Positions 23,064 through 30,924 of a stretch of 59,828 nt of DNA are shown piece after piece. This stretch comes from a virus, in IMG/VR virus record IMGVR_UViG_3300022602_000103, positions 1-59,828 of that record, one strand, 5' to 3'. The notes below the pieces were generated by a model. That model was not told the DNA's origin. It ran no database searches and saw only the letters and a program-made list of their open reading frames with translations. Numbering within the stretch: the stretch's first letter is position 1; the number at the start of each line of letters is the position of its first letter. The translations under genes were made by a program, and so were the position numbers.

Positions 23064-23065
23064 TT

Positions 23066-23677
23066 ATGCAAAAAGAATTAGCAAGCTGTGGTGACCAAGC
23101 AGAGATTACTTTGCAAGCAAACGCAAACATTCCCGAAGGTATGGGTGTCGATGGATACTACCACGTCGAATGTCGTGATAAAGAAGGCAATCTAAAATGG
23201 ACTGAAGAGTTTCCTAACTTAGTCGTTGCTGTAGGTAAGCAGTTATTGCTTGATACTTTATTGCGAACTTCAGGCACATACACTACTGTTGGACCATACC
23301 TTGGTCTTACTAAGGTTAGCTTGACTCCAGCTGCTACAGATACCATGACTACTTTGGTAACTACTAATGCTGCTGAGTTTACTAACTATACAGTTGGCGG
23401 TTCCGCAGTTCGTGGTACAGCTGTATTTGGTGCTTCTACTTCAAGTGGATCTACACCATCTAACGTAACTACTTCTTCAGCTTCTGCAATTACTTACACC
23501 ATTACTGGTGCAGGTGGTACTGTATATGGTTGTTTTTTAGTTACTGGCTCGGGTGCAAGTTCAACCCAGAGCAATACTAGCGGTACTTTGTATTCTGAAG
23601 GTAACTTTTCTACAGCTAAAGTTACAACTGCTGGTGATACAGTAAGCGTTACATACAGCACAACTGCAACTTCTTAA
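23066..23677 (+). CDS. Structural protein, fibre module
   Basis: 203 residues. The N-terminal part (residues 25-70; ECRDKEGNLKWTEEFPNLV) resembles phage tail proteins seen in tail-fibre regions; the rest is Thr/Ser-rich and beta-like. Starts two bases after the previous stop. No enzyme motif. Probably a tail-tip or fibre-attachment protein, by position. Confidence 0.6.
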   Translation: MQKELASCGDQAEITLQANANIPEGMGVDGYYHVECRDKEGNLKWTEEFPNLVVAVGKQLLLDTLLRTSGTYTTVGPYLGLTKVSLTPAATDTMTTLVTTNAAEFTNYTVGGSAVRGTAVFGASTSSGSTPSNVTTSSASAITYTITGAGGTVYGCFLVTGSGASSTQSNTSGTLYSEGNFSTAKVTTAGDTVSVTYSTTATS

Positions 23678-23687
23678 GGAGTCCTAA

Positions 23688-25721
23688 ATGGCTCTGGCGT
23701 TATATGATCGTGTACAGGAAACCACGAGCACTACTGGTACGGGGTCAATAACCCTAGCTGGTGCTGTATCGGGCTATCAGTCTTTTGCTGCAGTAGGCAA
23801 TGGAAATACTACCTATTACACAATAGTTAATGGTTCTGCGTGGGAAGTAGGTATTGGCACGTACTCAACTACGGGGCCAACTTTAGCTAGAACTACAGTT
23901 CTTTCGAACTCCAATGGTAATACATCGCCTATTACTTTGTCTGGCGCATCAAGCGTATTTGTTACTTATCCAGCTGAAAAGTCAATTAACTACGATGCTA
24001 ATGGTGTTGCAACTATTGGTTCTATTCTTGGCTATTCTGATACTGGCATTATTGCTTCATTTGCCTCGACAGTAGCTAACTACAATCAAGTTATTCTTCA
24101 GAATAAAAGCAACGCTACAAATGCGTCTTGTAACTTTAACGTATCAAACGATGTAGGCACTTCTGGCGCAAACTTTGCCGAGTTTGGTATTAACTCAAGT
24201 ACTTTTTCTGGTACAGGTGCATTTAATATTGCTGGCGCAGCTTATTTAGCTTCTGCATCTACAGATTTAGCTATTGGTACATATGGTGCTTACAACATAC
24301 ACTTTGTAACAAACAGCAGCACTACCGATGCAATGACCATTTACAACTCAGGTGGTGTTTCATTAGGTGGTCAACCAGATCCTGGCTTAGGAACTTTATA
24401 TGCCAATAACGTATATATTGGTTTTACTACAGTTACAGCAGCGGCGGGTACCACAGTACTTACAAATTCCTCTTCGGGTTGGATACAAGTAGTTGGAACA
24501 ACAACTCAAACCATTCAGTTACCAAATGCTACAACGCTATATAAAGGCTTAGCATACACAATTGCAAACAATTCAACTGGCAACGTAACTATTAAAGATA
24601 ATGCTGGTACTACAATTGATACTACCGTTAATGGTGGTTCATCTATTTTAGTTTTAACTGCTAATGGTACATCGGCAGGAACTTGGGTTGCCTATAGTTA
24701 TATTCCAGCATCCTATGATTTTAGTTCTTCCACCGCTAACTTTGGTACTGCTACATTAACTAATGGTACTTGGCAAGGAAATACTGTTGCTACAGGCTAT
24801 GGTGGCACAGGACTTACAACATTCTCTGCGGCTAACAACGCTCTTTATTCCACATCTTCTTCGGCTTTAACTGCGGGTACTTTACCTGTCGCTGCAGGCG
24901 GTACTGGAAATACAACCAACACTTTAAATGGCGTTGTTTATGGAAATGGAACAAGTGCGATAGGCACAACCGCTGCTGGTACTACGGGGCAATTTTTAAT
25001 TGGGAATACTGGCGCAGCTCCTTCTTGGGGAACAATTTCTAGCTCTTTAGTTAGCTCGTTTTCTGCTGGTACTACTGGATTTACTCCTTCCACTGCAACT
25101 ACTGGCGCAGTTACTTTAGCTGGTACTTTAAACGTTGCTAACGGCGGTACTGGTGTAACAACATCTACTGGCTCAGGTTCTAATGTTTTAAGCACAAGTC
25201 CAACTTTAGTAACGCCTAATCTTGGCACTCCATCTGCTATTAATTTAAGTAATGCTACTGCTTTACCTCGGTCTGCATTGCCTTCAGGTTCGGTTTTAAA
25301 GGTTCAGCAATTTACAGATACTGGAAGTGGAACTACATCAGGAACTTTAGTAAATTTAAATAATGCTGGGTTTGGATATACCCCAGTAAGCACAAACTCA
25401 ACTTTGTACATTATGTGCAGTTTTTATGCCTATTTAAGCCCTACAACTGGTTATGGTGCTGGTAGTTGCTATGGTTTTTATAACATGGGTGAATACAATG
25501 GCTCATCTTATGTAGCTTTTGCAAATACTGGATATTTATGGAACTATCAATATTCTACTGGTTATGCCCAATCTATAGGCATTCAAAGTAATTTAATGTT
25601 TTCAAGGTCTAATTCAGCATTAACTTCTAGAAGTTTTGACTTAATGGGAGCCGTAACAAATAGTAACTTTCCATTTTATGCAAACAGTATTGTTATGACA
25701 ATTATTGAGGTAGCAAACTAA
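23688..25721 (+). CDS. Tail fibre protein
   Basis: 677 residues, low charge, Gly/Thr/Ser-rich. The N-terminal 100 residues (starting MALALYDRVQETTSTTGTGS) resemble an attachment domain. The central part has Gly-Thr-Gly-rich segments such as AAGGTGNTTNTLNG, typical of trimeric fibre shafts. The C-terminal 120 residues (from about 555) are more complex and may form the receptor-binding tip. Start follows an AAGGAGTCC ribosome site. Stop overlaps the next start by one base. Confidence 0.75.
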   Translation: MALALYDRVQETTSTTGTGSITLAGAVSGYQSFAAVGNGNTTYYTIVNGSAWEVGIGTYSTTGPTLARTTVLSNSNGNTSPITLSGASSVFVTYPAEKSINYDANGVATIGSILGYSDTGIIASFASTVANYNQVILQNKSNATNASCNFNVSNDVGTSGANFAEFGINSSTFSGTGAFNIAGAAYLASASTDLAIGTYGAYNIHFVTNSSTTDAMTIYNSGGVSLGGQPDPGLGTLYANNVYIGFTTVTAAAGTTVLTNSSSGWIQVVGTTTQTIQLPNATTLYKGLAYTIANNSTGNVTIKDNAGTTIDTTVNGGSSILVLTANGTSAGTWVAYSYIPASYDFSSSTANFGTATLTNGTWQGNTVATGYGGTGLTTFSAANNALYSTSSSALTAGTLPVAAGGTGNTTNTLNGVVYGNGTSAIGTTAAGTTGQFLIGNTGAAPSWGTISSSLVSSFSAGTTGFTPSTATTGAVTLAGTLNVANGGTGVTTSTGSGSNVLSTSPTLVTPNLGTPSAINLSNATALPRSALPSGSVLKVQQFTDTGSGTTSGTLVNLNNAGFGYTPVSTNSTLYIMCSFYAYLSPTTGYGAGSCYGFYNMGEYNGSSYVAFANTGYLWNYQYSTGYAQSIGIQSNLMFSRSNSALTSRSFDLMGAVTNSNFPFYANSIVMTIIEVAN

Positions 25722-25990
25722 TGAATGATATTTCTCAAGCATTATTAAACATTGTTCCAGGTGCACAATGGACTTTGCGAGGTGATACATATGACGATCT
25801 TGAATGGCATGATGACAAAATAGCAAAGCCAACAGAAACTGAAATAGCTAATGCAGTAGCAGATTTGCCAAACCAACAAGCAAAATTAGAAGCAGAAAAA
25901 CAAGCACAAGAAGCAGCAAAGGCTTCTGCAATAGCTAAATTAGCTGCACTTGGTTTAACTGAAGACGAAGTAAAAGCGTTAGTAGGGTAA
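25721..25990 (+). CDS. Putative fibre assembly/chaperone-like protein
   Basis: 89 residues. Its middle (YDDLEWHDDKIAKPTETEI) matches the pattern of small proteins encoded next to tail fibres (XkdW-like, from memory). The C-terminal half is a helical Ala/Lys/Glu-rich coiled coil. It follows the fibre gene directly and ends where the repeat protein starts (one-base overlap). Probably helps fibre folding or attachment, or caps it; inference. Confidence 0.6.
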   Translation: MNDISQALLNIVPGAQWTLRGDTYDDLEWHDDKIAKPTETEIANAVADLPNQQAKLEAEKQAQEAAKASAIAKLAALGLTEDEVKALVG

Positions 25991-26901
25991 TGTTTGGTAT
26001 ATCAACGTTCGCCCAAACAACCTATGCTGGACTAGCTGGGGGAAACCAATTTGTCTTTTCTATTACAGAAAACTTTACTTCTGCGGACAATAACTCACAA
26101 ACTTGGGCGTTTTTACAGTCTATAACTGAACCCGCCACAATGGCGGATGTAATTAATAATAGCGGTAGTAACTTTTTTGGTAGTACAACAGAAATTATAA
26201 CTTCTGGGGATTCCAGCGTCCAAGCGTCCACCTTTTTGCAATCCATAGCAGAAAACTTTAACCCTACCGATGCCCCTACAATAACAGCGCAATTTGTTGC
26301 AGCGCAAACAGAAAACTTTAAACCTGCTGATTCTAATATTCAATACTTTGCCGCTTTAGAAACCCGCTCTGAACCAATTGATTCAGTACAAGACTCAAGT
26401 ACTCAATCTTCAGTATTTGGCCAAACCATAACTGAGACAATTACTTCTGGTAACACCCAAGCCATTACTGCCCAGTTTGCCTCTAGCATTACCGAGAACA
26501 TCGCTAGTGCAGATATTATTGTAATAGCCGCTCAGTTTGCTTCGTCTATTACTGAAAATTTGAATCTGGCTGATGTAAGTACGATTGTTAATGCGTTCTT
26601 TTTAAGCATTATTGAAAACTTAAACCCCGCAGATACCATTACGATAATTCAAGTATTCACTGACAGGATTACCGAAAACTTAAATTCTGGGGATTCTATT
26701 TCTGTCCAAGCAGCTTTTTTGGCCGCCATTACGGAAAATGTTTTCTTGCTAGACTCGCTAATTGCCCGTGGTTGGATTAAAATCAACGATAATCAAAGCA
26801 CTACTTGGAACGCTATTAACAATTCTGGGGGCGAAAGCTGGAACATAGTTAATAATGCACAAACTACGGACTGGAATCCAGTCGACAATTCGCAAGGATA
26901 A
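25990..26901 (+). CDS. Repeat protein, fibre-like (20-residue repeats)
   Basis: 303 residues built from about ten copies of a 20-22-residue unit with consensus ITEN(L/F)xxADxxxIxAxFxxS, most regular between residues 145 and 255. The register of an aromatic, a hydrophobic and a charged position suggests a beta-solenoid or rod. The C-terminal 50 residues instead carry a Trp-Asn repeat (TTWNAINNSG, ESWNIVNN, TDWNPVDN). Probably a fibre shaft; number of units may vary. Starts at the last base of the previous stop codon. Confidence 0.75.
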   Translation: MFGISTFAQTTYAGLAGGNQFVFSITENFTSADNNSQTWAFLQSITEPATMADVINNSGSNFFGSTTEIITSGDSSVQASTFLQSIAENFNPTDAPTITAQFVAAQTENFKPADSNIQYFAALETRSEPIDSVQDSSTQSSVFGQTITETITSGNTQAITAQFASSITENIASADIIVIAAQFASSITENLNLADVSTIVNAFFLSIIENLNPADTITIIQVFTDRITENLNSGDSISVQAAFLAAITENVFLLDSLIARGWIKINDNQSTTWNAINNSGGESWNIVNNAQTTDWNPVDNSQG

Positions 26902-26904
26902 AAT

Positions 26905-28203
26905 ATGGCATCTACGTATACAACTAATCTAAAAATCCAAGAAATTGGTAACGGCGAACAATCGGGTGTTTGGGGGTCAACAACCAATACTAACTGGACT
27001 TTAATTGAACAAGCTGTGGCTGGTGTTCAGACAATTACAATGTCTAATGCTAACTACACACTGACCAATTTAAACGGTCTTTTAGACGAAGCTCGTAATA
27101 TGGTGCTTGTTGTACAAGGCACAAATTCAGGGATTTACAAGGTTATTGCTCCACTAAATCAGTCAAAAATGTATGTTGTGTCTAACCAAACTTCTGGGGG
27201 ATATGCAATTACTATAGGCGCTTCTACTGGCTCTTATATCACTATCCCTAATGGAGTAACAGCTCAAGTATATACAGATGGTACAAATTTTTATTCTGCC
27301 CAAACAGGATCTGCCGGTGATTTTAATGTAAACGGTACTTTGACCGCTACCGGTGTTACCGATACTGGGGCTTTATCGTGTCTATCATTAACTGTTTCCA
27401 GTGGGTTAGGTTCATACTTTGCAAGTTCTGTTACTGGTTCTATTTCTGGAACAACGCTAACTGTAACTGCAGTTGCTAGCGGGCAGTTGTTTGTTGGACA
27501 AACAATTTCAGGTGCTGGGATTACTTCTGGTACTACGATAACTGCATTTGGTACGGGTACTGGAGGATTAGGAACTTACACTGTAAGCACATCCCAAACG
27601 GTATCAAGCACAACTATTACAGGTGCTGCGGGTACAGTAGCTACTACGCCAACAGCGGGAGATAATACAACAAAAGTGGCTACTACTGCTTTTGTAACTA
27701 CCGCTATTGCAGCTGCTGCTGTTATTACGGGGTCTATTGTTATGTGGCCGACAAGTTCCGCCCCATCTGGCTACTTAAACTGTGATGGCACTGCAGTTTC
27801 TCGTACTACTTATGCTGCCTTATTTGCAGTAGTAGGTACTACCTTTGGTGTAGGTGATGGTTCTACTACATTTAATGTACCAAACTATACAAACCGTATG
27901 CCTTATGGCACAACTATCGGTGCAACAGGCGGCTCTGCAACATCAACCATAGCCAAAGCCAACTTACCAGACTATAACCTAAACATAAACGACCCAGGCC
28001 ATGCTCACGTTGAACAATATAATGGCGGTACATCTGGTGCTGGTAATGGTATTTCAGATAGTTCTGTTTCTGTAAGCCCAACAGCAAGTTCTGTAAGCAC
28101 AGCAACGGCAACTACTGGAATTACGGTTGGTTTAGGTGGTTCTGGTACTCCATTAAGTACTATTTCTCCATACCTCGGTATTAATTTTATCATTAAGGCT
28201 TAA
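26905..28203 (+). CDS. Tail fibre/collar protein 1
   Basis: 432 residues. The N-terminal attachment part contains [16 protein letters not shown] at about 12-27. A beta module at about 190-245 ([20 protein letters not shown]) is shared with other virion proteins of this phage. The C-terminus is a phage tail-collar domain: [20 protein letters not shown] at about 275-294 and then [20 protein letters not shown]. Collar domains occur in tips of phage fibres. The last 60 residues repeat almost exactly in the protein at 28433-29278. Confidence 0.85.
   Translation: MASTYTTNLKIQEIGNGEQSGVWGSTTNTNWTLIEQAVAGVQTITMSNANYTLTNLNGLLDEARNMVLVVQGTNSGIYKVIAPLNQSKMYVVSNQTSGGYAITIGASTGSYITIPNGVTAQVYTDGTNFYSAQTGSAGDFNVNGTLTATGVTDTGALSCLSLTVSSGLGSYFASSVTGSISGTTLTVTAVASGQLFVGQTISGAGITSGTTITAFGTGTGGLGTYTVSTSQTVSSTTITGAAGTVATTPTAGDNTTKVATTAFVTTAIAAAAVITGSIVMWPTSSAPSGYLNCDGTAVSRTTYAALFAVVGTTFGVGDGSTTFNVPNYTNRMPYGTTIGATGGSATSTIAKANLPDYNLNINDPGHAHVEQYNGGTSGAGNGISDSSVSVSPTASSVSTATATTGITVGLGGSGTPLSTISPYLGINFIIKA
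28039..28088 (+). repeat. 50-bp exact repeat, copy 1
   Basis: Identical to 29108-29157, inside the C-terminal fibre-tip coding sequence. It encodes a Ser/Val-rich stretch containing [15 protein letters not shown]. Confidence 0.9.
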
Positions 28204-28212
28204 GGATAAATC

Positions 28213-28431
28213 ATGGGTCAATTTACAATTACTGGCGATACAAGTGGTACTTTAACTTTAGCGGCTTCATCTGCTGCAGGTACACCAACAATTACTTTTC
28301 CAACAGTTTCTGGTAACGCTTTGGCTTCTACTGGAGTTACTGCATCCACAACAAATACTGTAACTAATAAGATTGCTGTCAATATTGGTGGCACAGTTTA
28401 TTACTTATTGGCTTCTACATCAGGAACTTAA
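28213..28431 (+). CDS. Small beta-rich fibre-associated protein
   Basis: 72 residues, beginning MGQFTITGDTSGTLTLAASS, without charge and rich in Thr/Ser/Ala. It looks like a single beta domain or a detached fragment of a fibre. It is flanked by two paralogous collar fibres, and starts after a GGATAA spacer rather than a strong ribosome site. Function unknown; may be a remnant or an accessory of the fibre tip. Confidence 0.55.
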   Translation: MGQFTITGDTSGTLTLAASSAAGTPTITFPTVSGNALASTGVTASTTNTVTNKIAVNIGGTVYYLLASTSGT

Positions 28432-28432
28432 T

Positions 28433-29278
28433 ATGGCTACTACACTTAATGCTGGCACTACAACAAGTACCGCTCTTGCTATAACTACAGATACGTCTGG
28501 TGCAATGGTCATCCAGACTAGTGGCGCTAATGCAATATCAATTAGTGCTTCTCAAGCAGTTACTTTAGCCAATCCTCTTCCAGTAGGATCAGGTGGTACA
28601 GGACTTACATCACTAGGCACTGGAGTCGCTACAGCCTTGGGTCAAAACACTACAGGTACTGGTGGATTAGTTTCTGCAGCAAGTCCGACATTGACAGGAA
28701 CTCCTTTAGCCCCAACTGCAACTTCTGGTACAAATACTACCCAAATAGCTACTACAGCGTTTGTTCAAACAGCCGCCACTTTAGCCGTCCCAACAGGCAC
28801 AATTAATATGTGGGCAACAGGTAGTACCCCATCAGGATACTTACTTTGTGATGGCTCTGCCGTTTCTAGAACTACTTACGCAGCATTATTTTCAGCAATT
28901 GGCACTTATTTTGGTTCTGGTAATGGTTCAACTACCTTTAATTTACCAAACTTTACGGATAGATTCCCTGCCGGTGCAGGTTATACTATTGGGTTTGCAG
29001 CAACCGGTGGTAGCAAAGATGCGGTAGTTGTAAATCATACCCATACTGCAAATTCTTATGATGCTGGACATACCCATGTGGAGCAATTTAATGGTGGCAC
29101 TTCTGGGGCTGGTAATGGTATTTCAGATAGTTCTGTTTCTGTAAGCCCAACAGCAAGCTCTGTAAGTACAGCAACTGGTTTTGCAAATATTTCTACATTT
29201 GTTGTTGCTACTGGTGTAAGTGGCACTAATGCAAACCTACCTCCATATCTTGGTCTTTATTTTATTATCAAAACATAA
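28433..29278 (+). CDS. Tail fibre/collar protein 2, paralogue
   Basis: 281 residues from the ATG at 28433, one base after the previous stop (the frame is open to 28373, which would overlap the previous gene). It contains the same tail-collar domain as the protein at 26905: GTINMWATGSTPSGYLLCDG at about residues 121-140 and [20 protein letters not shown]. Its tip shares a nearly identical segment around [21 protein letters not shown] recent duplication or gene conversion at the tip is likely. Confidence 0.8.
   Translation: MATTLNAGTTTSTALAITTDTSGAMVIQTSGANAISISASQAVTLANPLPVGSGGTGLTSLGTGVATALGQNTTGTGGLVSAASPTLTGTPLAPTATSGTNTTQIATTAFVQTAATLAVPTGTINMWATGSTPSGYLLCDGSAVSRTTYAALFSAIGTYFGSGNGSTTFNLPNFTDRFPAGAGYTIGFAATGGSKDAVVVNHTHTANSYDAGHTHVEQFNGGTSGAGNGISDSSVSVSPTASSVSTATGFANISTFVVATGVSGTNANLPPYLGLYFIIKT
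29108..29157 (+). repeat. 50-bp exact repeat, copy 2
   Basis: Identical to 28039-28088. Confidence 0.9.
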
Positions 29279-29331
29279 TGAACGAAATCCTCAATCATCT
29301 TCTTACTGGTAAAGATAACCACTATGACTAA
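29278..29331 (+). CDS. Tiny reading frame at the start of the lysis genes
   Basis: 17 codons, MNEILNHLLTGKDNHYD, beginning on the last base of the fibre stop (TAATG) and overlapping the start of the next gene by eight bases. It may be a truncated remnant of a longer gene, or a leader that couples translation of the holin-like gene. The N-terminus looks like that of short phage membrane proteins I recall. Existence as a product is uncertain. Confidence 0.35.
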   Translation: MNEILNHLLTGKDNHYD

Positions 29332-29683
29332 TCAAACCTATATTGAAACCGCAAAAGAAGTAGCTGGTAAAGCTATTGGAAAACATGGCTTAATTTATAT
29401 CACCATTATTGTTATTGTTGGTGTTGGCGCTTCAATCGTTCTAGAAGAATCCAAAATGGCTGCTGTCATGGGTTTATTAGGTGCTTCTTTAACAGCGTTA
29501 ATTTCCATGCTAAACAATGTAGCTGGAGCTAATGATAAAGAAGAAAAGCCTGAGTTTGAAATTATGAAAGAGTTAATTGCTCGCTTAGATAGCATGGCTG
29601 ATCGTGACCCTATGTCAGTAAACGTAGACGGTGAAAAGGTAACGGTTCGTAAAGGTAGTAACGAAACCCAAATAGGAAAATGA
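29324..29683 (+). CDS. Putative holin, two membrane segments
   Basis: 119 residues. Two hydrophobic segments are visible: LIYITIIVIVGVGASIVL at about residues 24-41 and AAVMGLLGASLTALISML at about 46-63. The C-terminal half is charged. Two transmembrane segments with a cytoplasmic tail fit a class II holin or an antiholin, which controls membrane pore formation at lysis. It stands at the start of the lysis cassette before another holin-like gene and the endolysin. Which of the two is the active holin is not known. Confidence 0.6.
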   Translation: MTNQTYIETAKEVAGKAIGKHGLIYITIIVIVGVGASIVLEESKMAAVMGLLGASLTALISMLNNVAGANDKEEKPEFEIMKELIARLDSMADRDPMSVNVDGEKVTVRKGSNETQIGK

Positions 29684-29684
29684 T

Positions 29685-30182
29685 ATGGAATGGCTTAAAC
29701 AAATTGCACCTACTATTGCTACTTGCCTTGGTGGTCCTCTTGCTGGCTTGGCTGTATCAGCAGTATCAAAAGCCTTGGGAATAGATGAATCTCAAGTACA
29801 AGACACTATAGATAGTGGTAAATTAAATTCAGATCAGATAGCCTCTATCAAACAAGCTGAGATTGAACTACAAAAATCAGCTCAAGAACTAGGTTTAAAT
29901 TTTGAGCAACTGGCTGTACAAGATCGTGCTTCTGCTCGTGATATGCAATCTCAGACTAAGTCTATTGTTCCACCTGTATTAGCGTTTGGTGTTACTTTAG
30001 GGTTCTTTGGTATTTTATTTGGTCTAATGACTGGCAAAGTAGATTCAACTAATCAAGCTTTAATGATTATGTTAGGAAGTCTTGGCACCGCTTGGGTGTC
30101 AATAATTAGTTTTTATTTTGGTTCTTCTGCTGGCTCTCAAGCAAAAGATAAATTAATCTATAACGCTACCCCTACTAAATAA
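29685..30182 (+). CDS. Putative holin of the 3TM type
   Basis: 165 residues. An N-terminal hydrophobic segment (IAPTIATCLGGPLAGLAVSA, about 7-26) is followed by a helical linker (KQAEIELQKSAQELGLNF) and two more membrane segments (IVPPVLAFGVTLGFFGILFG and a second around residues 125-148). This matches the organisation of 3TM holins, which pass endolysin out of the cell. The stop overlaps the next start by one base. The preceding gene is a smaller membrane protein. Confidence 0.7.
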   Translation: MEWLKQIAPTIATCLGGPLAGLAVSAVSKALGIDESQVQDTIDSGKLNSDQIASIKQAEIELQKSAQELGLNFEQLAVQDRASARDMQSQTKSIVPPVLAFGVTLGFFGILFGLMTGKVDSTNQALMIMLGSLGTAWVSIISFYFGSSAGSQAKDKLIYNATPTK

Positions 30183-30328
30183 TGGATATGGTAGATGTTT
30201 TAGCTAAGATTTGGCCTATGGTTATAGGTTTTGTAGCTTTAGTCATTGCCTTGGCAAAGATGGATGTTCGCATCGGTGTACTAGAAGAAAAAGTTAAAAG
30301 TTTATTTGAGCTATGGAATAAAAAATGA
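30182..30328 (+). CDS. Small single-TM protein (48 aa), lysis module
   Basis: 48 residues: a hydrophobic segment (IWPMVIGFVALVIALAK, about 10-26) followed by a short coiled coil (VLEEKVKSLFELWNKK). The start overlaps the 3TM holin stop and its stop overlaps the endolysin start (ATGA), so it is translationally coupled to both. Membrane segment plus coiled coil in this place suggests an inner-membrane spanin-like or holin-accessory protein; too short for a normal spanin. Function inferred from position. Confidence 0.6.
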   Translation: MDMVDVLAKIWPMVIGFVALVIALAKMDVRIGVLEEKVKSLFELWNKK

Positions 30329-30918
30329 CATATGATCAACTGCAAGCGCTTGATATTGACGAAAAGTGGCTAGAGCCAATCAATGAGACTTTTCAAAAGT
30401 ACGATATTTCTACCCCCGCAAGGCAGGCTTCTTTTATAGGACAGTGCCAACATGAATCTGATAATTTTAGAACTTTGGAAGAAAACCTTCATTACTCCGC
30501 TCCTCGACTTATGGCTGTTTGGCCCAGTAGATTTCCTAGTCTTGATGTGGCTGCGCAGTATGCAAACAACCCCGAAAAGCTAGCTAACAAAATATATTCT
30601 GGGCGCATGGGTAATGGCGATGAGGAGTCTGGTGAGGGTTACGCTTACAGAGGAAGAGGTCTTATACAGATGACTGGCAAGGAGTCGTATGCAAACTGCG
30701 GATCTGGTCTGGGTGTGGATCTTGTTGGGAATCCTAATTGGTTGGTTGATCCTAAATATGCGGCTCTAAGCGCTGGTTGGTTCTGGAACAAAAAAGGACT
30801 AAACAGCTTGGCAGACGTGCAAGATTACGAGACAATGACTAAAAGAATTAATGGGGGCTTAAATGGTTTAGATGACCGCAAAGCCAAAATTGCGAAAGCA
30901 CTATCCGTATTAGGGTAA
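30325..30918 (+). CDS. Endolysin, glycoside hydrolase family 19
   Basis: 197 residues, single catalytic domain. GH19 signatures are present: CQHESDNFRTLEENLHYSAP at about residues 41-60 with catalytic Glu candidates at 44 and 53, then AYRGRGLIQMTG at about 107-118 and the NGGLNGLDDR near the end. It would cut peptidoglycan after holin action. It is full length for GH19 endolysins and has no separate cell-wall binding domain. The overlap with the small membrane gene marks it as part of the lysis cassette. No signal peptide is seen, so it relies on the holin. Confidence 0.9.
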   Translation: MTYDQLQALDIDEKWLEPINETFQKYDISTPARQASFIGQCQHESDNFRTLEENLHYSAPRLMAVWPSRFPSLDVAAQYANNPEKLANKIYSGRMGNGDEESGEGYAYRGRGLIQMTGKESYANCGSGLGVDLVGNPNWLVDPKYAALSAGWFWNKKGLNSLADVQDYETMTKRINGGLNGLDDRKAKIAKALSVLG

Positions 30919-30924
30919 TCCCGT

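Noticed and set aside
24938-25228. Leftward 96-codon frame opposite the fibre gene
   Set aside because: Pro/Val-rich shadow of a Gly/Thr-rich fibre; no ribosome site.
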